Below the pieces are notes generated by a model that ran no database searches, was not told the DNA's origin, and saw nothing but the letters and a program-made list of their open reading frames with translations. Shown in pieces: positions 1 through 5,680 of a stretch of 6,190 bases of DNA. The stretch's first letter is position 1. Every line of letters begins with the position of its first letter. Both the position numbers and the translations under genes were made by a program. This DNA is from Bacteroidia bacterium (GTDB lineage: Bacteria; Bacteroidota; Bacteroidia; JABDFU01), in NCBI GenBank assembly GCA_020849195.1, contig JADLGT010000380.1, positions 1 to 6,190 on the forward strand, in the 5' to 3' direction.

Positions 1-27
1 AGCAATTATTTCAACGTCTTTAATCAT
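1..27 (-). CDS. Possible 5' end of a leftward gene, cut by the window edge
   Basis: An ATG on the minus strand at 27-25 opens a frame reading MIKDVEIIA to the window edge. It lies downstream of hemW in the same direction. A TAnnTTTG-like box at 72-79 sits about 44 nt upstream, a plausible leader length. Nine residues are too few to name a family. A plus-strand frame also stays open from the edge to a TGA at 49-51, so this could instead be the tail of a rightward gene. Low confidence. Confidence 0.25.
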
Positions 28-71
28 GAAACGGTTGATATAAAGATATGATATAGAATGAAGTGGAGATC

Positions 72-79
72 CAAACCTA
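72..79 (-). promoter_or_regulatory. Candidate Bacteroidota -7 box (TAGGTTTG) for the gene at the left edge
   Basis: The minus strand reads TAGGTTTG, a full match to the Bacteroidota sigma-ABfr -7 consensus TAnnTTTG. No TTTG-like -33 element is found about 19 nt upstream, so only half of the promoter is visible. Its value depends on the small candidate start at 27 being real. Confidence 0.22.
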
Positions 80-133
80 TTTCCAAGATTTTACATATTA
101 TACGGAAATTAACAGCTACAAATATTGCCGACT

Positions 134-158
134 TGTTACTTGATAATGGTAAGTAACA
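134..158 (-). terminator. Hairpin just after hemW, possible terminator
   Basis: Arms TGTTACTT (134-141) and AAGTAACA (151-158) are perfect complements, giving an 8-bp stem around a 9-nt loop. It begins 6 nt past the hemW stop codon. The stem is AT-rich and no U-run follows on the minus strand, so it is not a classical intrinsic terminator. It may be a weak terminator or a stabilising 3' end of the gldA-kinase-hemW transcript. Confidence 0.35.
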
Positions 159-164
159 CATTCT

Positions 165-1304
165 TTACACAACAAACAAATCGCTCGATATTCTGTCGGC
201 CAACAGTTTTCCCTTATCGGATAAAAATAAGTGCGACTCTTTTTGGATAATATCTCCTGTAGCAAGATGGCGTTTGCTTGCTTTCAAACACAACTCATAG
301 TAACTATTCCCAAACTGTTTGATTGTTTCGAGATTTGTTCCCCACATGGTACGCAGCGAAGTGAGTATATATTCGTTGTATTGCCGGTCGGCAGACAAAT
401 CCTCCTTTTCAAACGCAAGTTTATTGTTTTCGAGCGACTGTATATATACACTATTATTGCTCACATTCCATTGTCGGCTTGTTCCGTTGTACGAATGTGC
501 CGACGGACCTAATCCCAAGTAGTTTTCGTTGAGCCAATAATTACTGTTGTGCCTCGAATAGTAATTTTCTTTACAGAAATTAGAAATTTCGTATTGAATA
601 AAATTATTTTTTTTCATGGCATCTAGTGTTAATTCAAATTGCTGTGCCGCCTGATTTTCGTCAACGTTTTTAAGTTTGCCTGTTTTAATAAAATGAGCGA
701 GTGCCGTTTTAGGCTCAACCGTTAAAGCGTAACACGAAATATGCTGTACGTTCAGGTTGAATGTTTTATTGAGATTGGCCAGCCATGCTTCGTTGTTAAG
801 CAGGGGCATTCCGTAAATAAGATCAATAGTAATATTACTAAATCCATTGTCTTGCGACAGGAGCACAGCTTCCGCAGCTTGTTTGGCAGTATGCGATCGG
901 TTCATGTAACGCAAGTCGCCGTCGAAAAACGATTGTACACCTATGCTCAAACGGTTGATTGGTGTGTTTTTGAGTTGCTTAATTTTTTCTGCCGTCAAAT
1001 CATCCGGGTTGGCTTCGACTGTTAGCTCGGCATCGGCAGCTATGTTGAAGTGTTTATTTAGTTCATCAATAATTTCCATCAACTCTTTATAGGAAAGCAA
1101 GGATGGAGTACCTCCTCCAAAATAAACGGTTGAAACATTTTGCTGTTTGGAGCGAGAAAAGGGAAAAAAATTTTTTTGCAAGAAAATTTCTTTTTTCAAA
1201 GCCATCAAAAACCGCTCTTTATTTTTTAAGGAAGTTGAAAAATGAAAATCGCAGTAATGGCAAGCCTGTTTGCAAAATGGAATATGTAGGTAGATGCCCG
1301 GCAT
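165..1304 (-). CDS. hemW: Radical SAM family haem chaperone HemW
   Basis: A 379-residue cytoplasmic radical SAM protein of typical HemW length. The cluster motif is Cys11, Cys15, Cys18 followed by D-F (C-x3-C-x2-C-x-F), as in HemW; HemN coproporphyrinogen dehydrogenases have a further Cys in place of that Phe. Other family motifs are GGGTPS at 63-68, EANPDD at 97-102, RLSIGVQSF at 118-126, DLIYGMP at 161-167, the HNxxYW motif as HNSNYW at 252-257, and GLGPSAHS at 264-271. HemW proteins bind haem and pass it to respiratory-chain proteins; this role is family knowledge, and older databases call such proteins oxygen-independent coproporphyrinogen oxidase. The ATG at 1304 puts the usual HemW N-terminus (GIYLHIPFC) at residue 3. 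It follows the kinase by 34 bp in the same direction and is probably the third gene of the operon. An A7T7 tract lies at codons 43-47. Confidence 0.95.
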   Translation of the reverse strand: MPGIYLHIPFCKQACHYCDFHFSTSLKNKERFLMALKKEIFLQKNFFPFSRSKQQNVSTVYFGGGTPSLLSYKELMEIIDELNKHFNIAADAELTVEANPDDLTAEKIKQLKNTPINRLSIGVQSFFDGDLRYMNRSHTAKQAAEAVLLSQDNGFSNITIDLIYGMPLLNNEAWLANLNKTFNLNVQHISCYALTVEPKTALAHFIKTGKLKNVDENQAAQQFELTLDAMKKNNFIQYEISNFCKENYYSRHNSNYWLNENYLGLGPSAHSYNGTSRQWNVSNNSVYIQSLENNKLAFEKEDLSADRQYNEYILTSLRTMWGTNLETIKQFGNSYYELCLKASKRHLATGDIIQKESHLFLSDKGKLLADRISSDLFVV

Positions 1305-1338
1305 TTTAAGCTGTTTAGTGTCGAGTTTTTGGCAGAAA

Positions 1339-2850
1339 TTATTTATTCAACACAATCCGAAAGGTGGTTCCTTTATTCAGCTCTGACGATTTAACAAAAA
1401 TTTCTCCTGAATGGTAGTTCTCAATAATTCTTTTGCATAACGAAAGCCCCAAGCCCCATCCGCGTTGTTTAGTAGTAAATCCCGGTTTAAAAATAGTTTT
1501 GTATTTCGACTTTGCAATCCCCGATCCCGTATCTGTAATATCTATATAAACATATTGGGTTTGATCGTAAATAGTTATTGTAATGGCACCGCTTCCGTTC
1601 ATTGCGTCAACGGCATTGCGACACAGGTTTTCAATTACCCAGGCAAACAACGGAACATTCAGCTTGGCTGTTATCGTATTTTTTCTATCCGACTCGATGC
1701 TGTACAGTACATTTTTCGAGGTGCGTGTTTTCAAATAATTAATTGCCTGTTCCATTACGGTATAAATATTTTCCTGTTCTAATTTTGGAGCAGATCCTAT
1801 TTTGGAGAAACGTTCGGTAATTGTTTCCAATCGCTTCACATCTTTTTCCAATTCATCAATGGTGTCATTACCTATGTTTTTTGTTTTCAGATATTCAACC
1901 CATGCCATAAGCGATGAAAGCGGAGTGCCAAGCTGATGGGCAGTTTCCTTAGCCATACCTACCCAAACCTGATTTTGTTCGGCATTGCGTGCGGTACTGA
2001 ACAAGGTATAAGCAATAAGTAGAAATAAGCCAATAACTCCAAGTTGTACATACGGGTAATATTTTAGCTGAGTAAGCAAAAAAGAATCGCGGTAAAAAAT
2101 GTATTGGCGTCCATCTTCACCAAAATCAATAACAATGGGTGGTTTAAGCGCTTCCATGTCGGCAATTGTTCTGCTTAACAATTCGGGAGTGTTGATTTTT
2201 GCCGAATCAATATTTCCGAAAGCGATAACACGTTTTTGTGTTGAGTCGGTAAAAATAACAGGTACCGATGCGCTGTTTACCGCCACCTCCGATATAAATG
2301 ATTTTACAAGATCGTCGAAAACATTTTTCAATTCAGAAAATAGTTTGGAGTCTTTATAATAAAGATAATTTTTCCGGCCTTTTAAAATCGGTATTTCAAT
2401 GGGCTTATGTTGTTTGCCCATAATTTGCATTTGTTGGGCGAGGTAGTTTGGGTCGCGGCTTTTTGCAGAGTCAAGGTTGCGCGATGAAATAACTTTTCCA
2501 TTATCATCGGCTAAAAGCACGGGAACGGTTTCGTTGTTTTTTATTACTTCAAAAATAAAGCTAACGTCTTCCATTTGCAGGTTGGTATTGGCCAAATGGC
2601 GTGTACCATTGGCCCATAACTCTACCTTTTTTCGTTCTTCGCTTGTTATTTTAGCAAACAGTTCGTTGGTGTATTGCACCAACTTTGCTTTTTTTCGTAT
2701 GGCATCAGCCCAAAGTTTTACATTTTTACGTTCATCGTCGGCAATTTTATTTACTAAAGTATTTGTGTACCATAGCGAAACAGCAACAATAATTAATGCT
2801 GCAATAAACAGTAATAATTTCCATAATTGTTTTCGAGAATAAATATTCAC
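1339..2850 (-). CDS. Two-transmembrane sensor histidine kinase with a duplicated sensor region, GTG start
   Basis: A 503-residue inner-membrane histidine kinase. TM1 is about residues 10-32, an extracytoplasmic region runs about 33-266, and TM2 is about 267-287. A very short linker with no obvious HAMP domain leads to the HisKA helix with phospho-accepting His305 in AHQLGTPLSSL. The ATPase domain shows the N box (ENLCRNAVDAM, 407-417), G1 DTGSGI (440-445), an F-box-like FKPGFTTK (454-461) and G2 GWGLGLSL (464-471), so the kinase core looks intact. The residue after His305 is Gln, not Glu/Asp. The sensor half contains two internal duplications (residues 28-55 with 60-87, and 97-175 with 184-263). 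The start is GTG at 2850: no in-frame ATG lies between it and the upstream in-frame TAA, and it gives a normal short cytoplasmic N-terminus before TM1. No response regulator is adjacent, so partner and signal are unknown. It lies 71 bp after gldA. Confidence 0.9.
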   Translation of the reverse strand: MNIYSRKQLWKLLLFIAALIIVAVSLWYTNTLVNKIADDERKNVKLWADAIRKKAKLVQYTNELFAKITSEERKKVELWANGTRHLANTNLQMEDVSFIFEVIKNNETVPVLLADDNGKVISSRNLDSAKSRDPNYLAQQMQIMGKQHKPIEIPILKGRKNYLYYKDSKLFSELKNVFDDLVKSFISEVAVNSASVPVIFTDSTQKRVIAFGNIDSAKINTPELLSRTIADMEALKPPIVIDFGEDGRQYIFYRDSFLLTQLKYYPYVQLGVIGLFLLIAYTLFSTARNAEQNQVWVGMAKETAHQLGTPLSSLMAWVEYLKTKNIGNDTIDELEKDVKRLETITERFSKIGSAPKLEQENIYTVMEQAINYLKTRTSKNVLYSIESDRKNTITAKLNVPLFAWVIENLCRNAVDAMNGSGAITITIYDQTQYVYIDITDTGSGIAKSKYKTIFKPGFTTKQRGWGLGLSLCKRIIENYHSGEIFVKSSELNKGTTFRIVLNK

Positions 2851-2921
2851 AGCGTTGTGGTCTTGCTTCTTGGATCGAAAAAATAGTTATTGTTTATAGG
2901 CAGTAGTATTATCACTATTAT

Positions 2922-3854
2922 CTATTCGGTTTTTTCTGCGGTAGTCAGAATTTTAAATACGTCTTCCAGTTTTTGTTCTTCTTTTTGCAATGTAAGTACC
3001 GAAAGATTATTTTGCACGGCAAACTGAAAAATTTCCGATCGTATATCTTTTTCCGGCTCGGCAATTATTTGCCAACAGTTACCCGTAGTATTTTTTGCTT
3101 CACTAACTCCAACAATATTCATAATTAAATTGAGCGAAGTTTCTTTATCAAACTCAACAAAAATAACTTGTTTACTGCCTTGTGTTTTCTGAATATTTTC
3201 GGTTTTGTCGTTGGCTACTATTTCGCCTTTGTTAATAATAATTACCCGGTCGCAAATTGCTTCCACTTCTTGCATAATATGTGTTGAAAGCATAACGGTT
3301 TTTTCTTTGCCGGTTTTTTTAATGAGGGCGCGTATTTCGGCAAGCTGATTAGGGTCGAGACCGGTAGTTGGTTCGTCCAGTATCAAAACTTTAGGGTCGT
3401 GTATAAGTGCCTGTGCAAGCCCTACGCGCTGGCGATAACCTTTTGAAAGTGCGCCTATTTTTTTATTTTGCTCAATCTGCAATCCGGTTACATCAATCAT
3501 TTCTTTTATCTGCGAAGCAATAGAATTTCTTGAAATTTTATCCGGATGTAAGCCCGCAATAAATGTAAGGTATTCTTTTACGTACATATCGTGATAAAGC
3601 GGATTGTGTTCGGCTAAATAGCCTACACATTTACGAACTTGAATACTTTGTTCAGCTACATCGTGTCCGCAAACAAGTGCAGTTCCGGCAGTTTGAGGAA
3701 TAAAGCAAGTTAATATTTTCATCATCGTTGATTTTCCTGCACCATTGGGTCCAAGAAATCCAACAATTTCTCCGGAATTAATTTCAAACGAAACGTTATT
3801 CAAGGCCTTTTGATTGCCGTATTGTTTAGTTATGTTGTTTACTTTTATAGACAT
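2922..3854 (-). CDS. gldA: GldA-type ABC transporter ATP-binding protein
   Basis: A 310-residue ABC ATPase. It shows Walker A GPNGAGKST (35-43), signature LSKGYRQR (136-143), Walker B VLILDEPTTGLD (156-167) with Asp160 and Glu161, and the switch His192 in STHIMQEVE. The Q-loop position holds Glu82 (YLAEHNPLY) instead of Gln. The sequence closely resembles Flavobacterium GldA as I recall it, especially VGFLGPNGAGKSTMMKIL and PTTGLDPNQL. Residues about 225-310 form a C-terminal extension seen in this family. GldA powers the GldF/GldG membrane exporter linked to gliding motility, but relatives also occur in non-gliding Bacteroidota, so motility should not be assumed. No permease gene is adjacent. 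I chose the ATG at 3854: it gives the family N-terminus (MSIKVNNITK), and the longer frame from 3902 would begin upstream of the candidate -7 box at 3884-3891. First gene of the probable gldA-kinase-hemW operon. Confidence 0.88.
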   Translation of the reverse strand: MSIKVNNITKQYGNQKALNNVSFEINSGEIVGFLGPNGAGKSTMMKILTCFIPQTAGTALVCGHDVAEQSIQVRKCVGYLAEHNPLYHDMYVKEYLTFIAGLHPDKISRNSIASQIKEMIDVTGLQIEQNKKIGALSKGYRQRVGLAQALIHDPKVLILDEPTTGLDPNQLAEIRALIKKTGKEKTVMLSTHIMQEVEAICDRVIIINKGEIVANDKTENIQKTQGSKQVIFVEFDKETSLNLIMNIVGVSEAKNTTGNCWQIIAEPEKDIRSEIFQFAVQNNLSVLTLQKEEQKLEDVFKILTTAEKTE

Positions 3855-3883
3855 AAATAGTTTAGGATAAGCGTTTGTTTGAG

Positions 3884-3891
3884 CAAAGCTA
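3884..3891 (-). promoter_or_regulatory. Candidate -7 box (TAGCTTTG) for the gldA operon
   Basis: The minus strand reads TAGCTTTG, a full match to TAnnTTTG, ending 29 nt before the chosen gldA ATG. The -33 TTTG is not obvious at the expected 19-nt spacing. It supports the shorter gldA start, because transcription would begin inside the 5' extension of the longer frame. Confidence 0.42.
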
Positions 3892-3934
3892 AAATTAATC
3901 ATTTAACTTTATCGAATCAATGAGACACCCAGGA

Positions 3935-3942
3935 TACATTTG
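3935..3942 (+). promoter_or_regulatory. Candidate -7 box (TACATTTG) for rsgA-dtd
   Basis: The plus strand reads TACATTTG, a full match to the Bacteroidota -7 consensus TAnnTTTG. No clear -33 TTTG lies 19 nt upstream. A start a few bases downstream would give a leader of about 80 nt before rsgA, and that leader contains the hairpins at 3977-4016. It is arranged back to back with the gldA box, 43 bp apart. Confidence 0.4.
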
Positions 3943-3976
3943 GTATCACAAAAACAAATGAATATCATGGGTGTTC

Positions 3977-4016
3977 CCTGTCTGCAACAGGCAGGCATCT
4001 GACAATCAGAAACCTG
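3977..4016 (+). promoter_or_regulatory. Paired hairpins in the rsgA leader with a shared arm
   Basis: Hairpin 1 pairs CCTGTCTG (3977-3984) with CAGGCAGG (3988-3995) over a CAA loop, 8 bp with one G-U pair. Hairpin 2 pairs TCTGA (3998-4002) with TCAGA (4006-4010), again over a CAA loop. Hairpin 2 can be extended by pairing CAGG (3992-3995) with CCTG (4013-4016) across a 2x2 internal loop, but that uses the 3' arm of hairpin 1, so the two extended forms compete. The element ends 13 nt before the rsgA ATG. It could be a translational control element or a dispersed REP-like palindrome; I do not recognise a named riboswitch class. Confidence 0.4.
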
Positions 4017-4029
4017 AAAATAGATACAA

Positions 4030-4959
4030 ATGAAAGGTCTAGTTATACGTTCAACCGGAAGCTGGTACACTGTGAGGGCTGCAGATGGAAACACACTGGA
4101 GTGTTGTATTAAAGGGCGTTTCAGAATAGAAGGGATTAAAAATACCAACCCCGTCGCAGTAGGCGATAATGTGCTTTATGAGTTCGATCAAAAAACCGGA
4201 AAAGGTGTAATAACAAGAGTCGAACCCCGCAAAAATTATATTATTCGCCGGTCGGTTAATCTTTCCAAACAATCGCATATTATTGCCGCCAATATCGATC
4301 AGGCTTTCCTGTTGGCAACTATAGTTATGCCGCGTACATCATCAGGATTTATTGACCGATTTCTTGTAACTGCCGAAGCCTATGGCATACCTGCACATAT
4401 TGTATTCGGCAAAACAGATCTTTATTCGGCCGAAGAAAAAAAAGAATTGGACCAAATGAAAATACTATATGAAAGTATTGGGTACCACTGTTATGAAATT
4501 TCGGGACTAACAGGCACCGGAATAAATGAGTTACTGCCAATAGTTAGCGGAAAAACTACACTTGTATCGGGTCATTCGGGAGTTGGAAAATCGTCGCTCA
4601 TTAATTTACTTAACCCTTCGCTCAAGCTCAAAACGGGCGAGCTGTCTGTTGCTCATTCAAAAGGTATTCACACCACTACTTTTGCCGAATTGCACACATT
4701 ACCTAACGGTGGATTTATTATTGACACACCCGGCATAAAAGAGTTTGGTATGTTTGACATGAAAAGAGAGGAGCTCTCACATTTTTTTCCGGAAATGAGA
4801 ATTTTATTTAACAAGTGTAAGTTTAATTCGTGTTTGCATATAAACGAACCGAATTGTGCGGTTAAGCAAGCTGTAGAGTCGGGTGCTATTCCACTATCAA
4901 GGTACACGAATTATATTTCAATAATAAATGGTGAAGATCTAAAAGTAAAATACGATTAA
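4030..4959 (+). CDS. rsgA: Ribosome small-subunit biogenesis GTPase RsgA
   Basis: A 309-residue circularly permuted GTPase (YjeQ/RsgA). The N-terminal OB fold covers about residues 1-70. The permuted G domain follows, with its motifs in the expected order G4-G5-G1-G2-G3: G4-like FGKTD (126-130), G5-like SGLTGTG (158-164), P-loop GHSGVGKSS (181-189), switch GIHTTT (212-217) and DTPG (232-235). The C-terminal zinc site is complete: Cys263, Cys268, His270, Cys276 (C-x4-C-x-H-x5-C). RsgA binds the 30S subunit late in maturation and releases assembly factors on GTP hydrolysis; this is family knowledge. The G4 motif has Gly127 where NKxD has Asn, which is unusual. The start ATG at 4030 gives a normal OB-fold N-terminus; no strong Shine-Dalgarno is seen, as is common in this phylum. 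dtd follows after 12 bp, and the upstream leader is structured. Confidence 0.95.
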   Translation: MKGLVIRSTGSWYTVRAADGNTLECCIKGRFRIEGIKNTNPVAVGDNVLYEFDQKTGKGVITRVEPRKNYIIRRSVNLSKQSHIIAANIDQAFLLATIVMPRTSSGFIDRFLVTAEAYGIPAHIVFGKTDLYSAEEKKELDQMKILYESIGYHCYEISGLTGTGINELLPIVSGKTTLVSGHSGVGKSSLINLLNPSLKLKTGELSVAHSKGIHTTTFAELHTLPNGGFIIDTPGIKEFGMFDMKREELSHFFPEMRILFNKCKFNSCLHINEPNCAVKQAVESGAIPLSRYTNYISIINGEDLKVKYD

Positions 4960-4971
4960 TGACCCATCGCA

Positions 4972-5424
4972 ATGAGAGCAATCATTCAGCGTGTAACAAG
5001 CGCATCGGTTACAATTGACAGTGTCATAAAAAGTGCCATTGGTCAGGGGCTATTGGTATTGATAGGGATTGAAGATGCCGACACAAAAGAAGACTTACAA
5101 TGGTTGAGTACTAAAATAATCAACTTGCGAATTTTTAATGACGGGAGCAAAGTGATGAATTTGTCGGTGAAAGATGTGGGAGGTGAAATTCTTCTTGTGT
5201 CGCAATTTACTTTGTATGCAAGTACAATAAAAGGAAACCGACCATCGTACATCAAAGCCGCGCGCCCCGAAACAGCAATTCCGCTGTACGAAATGTTTAT
5301 TCAACAACTACAAGCCGACCTTGACAAGCCAATTCAAACAGGTGTATTTGGCGCCGACATGAAAATAAATTTGATTAACGACGGGCCGGTTACAATAGCT
5401 ATCGACACGAAGAAAAAAGAATAG
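4972..5424 (+). CDS. dtd: D-aminoacyl-tRNA deacylase
   Basis: A 150-residue protein of standard DTD length. It removes D-amino acids (and glycine mischarged on tRNA-Ala) from tRNA, acting as a cytoplasmic homodimer; this is family knowledge. The N-terminus MRAIIQRVTSASV is typical. The active-site strand SQFTLYA (77-83) carries Thr80, and the chirality-selecting Gly-cisPro motif is Gly138-Pro139 in NDGPVTI (136-142). The KGNRPSY segment (87-93) is also typical. No key residue is missing. The start ATG at 4972 lies 12 bp after the rsgA stop, so the two genes are probably one transcript. A pairing of rsgA with dtd is, from memory, common in Bacteroidota. A non-coding stretch of 256 bp follows, so this is likely the last gene of the unit. 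Confidence 0.96.
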   Translation: MRAIIQRVTSASVTIDSVIKSAIGQGLLVLIGIEDADTKEDLQWLSTKIINLRIFNDGSKVMNLSVKDVGGEILLVSQFTLYASTIKGNRPSYIKAARPETAIPLYEMFIQQLQADLDKPIQTGVFGADMKINLINDGPVTIAIDTKKKE

Positions 5425-5680
5425 CTTATCATGTATTAAACACGAATTTTTGCTTCGGATTACAATACAAAATGCAAGTGCACTTAGTGTTTGGTTGGGT
5501 GTTGCTTTGGCTGCAAAATCACTTTATCCAATTTGTGCAATTTCTCTCGTATAATCTCAATTCATAGATACTTCACAAATAGCCGTTCAAAATTGATTTT
5601 ATACCGCTTACACTAAAGTTCAAACCTGCCGTTGTTAATTACAGACTAAATTTAGTATTTTGTGCCTCCTAAATTTGATT
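5425..5680 (+). other. Non-coding stretch between dtd and the TonB-dependent receptor gene
   Basis: This 256-bp AT-rich region holds no RNA gene or clear terminator that I can recognise. It contains a 10-bp palindrome AAGTGCACTT at 5476-5485 and, near its right end, the receptor's likely control region. A 31-codon frame at 5472-5567 encodes a short hydrophobic peptide, but nothing supports its expression. No strong stem with a U-run follows dtd. Confidence 0.6.
5632..5662 (+). promoter_or_regulatory. Weak candidate promoter for the TonB-dependent receptor
   Basis: TTG at 5632-5634 and TATTTTG at 5656-5662 are 21 bp apart, resembling a degenerate Bacteroidota -33/-7 pair (the -7 box is one base short of TAnnTTTG). 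A 12-bp perfect palindrome, ACTAAATTTAGT (5645-5656), fills the end of the spacer and abuts the -7 box. A perfect TAAATTTG match at 5670-5677 also exists but is only 3 nt from the ATG, too close to serve this start. Confidence 0.25.

Noticed and set aside
165..1304. HemN (oxygen-independent coproporphyrinogen III dehydrogenase)
   Set aside because: The cluster motif has Phe20 rather than the extra Cys of HemN, the protein is shorter than HemN, and the HNxxYW motif fits HemW.
3855..3902. Longer gldA start at 3902, adding 16 residues
   Set aside because: The extension precedes the normal family N-terminus and spans the candidate -7 box, so it would probably not be transcribed.
3909..4148. Minus-strand 79-codon frame over the gldA-rsgA gap and rsgA start
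   Set aside because: It overlaps both a promoter region and the rsgA coding start, its product resembles no family, and rsgA is certain.
5438..5492. Large stem AAACAC/GTGTTT with inner TTGC/GCAA as a dtd terminator
   Set aside because: The pairing is short and discontinuous over a wide interior, and no U-run follows.
5472..5567. 31-codon hydrophobic frame between dtd and the receptor gene
   Set aside because: It has no promoter box or ribosome-binding support, no recognisable family, and a length expected by chance.
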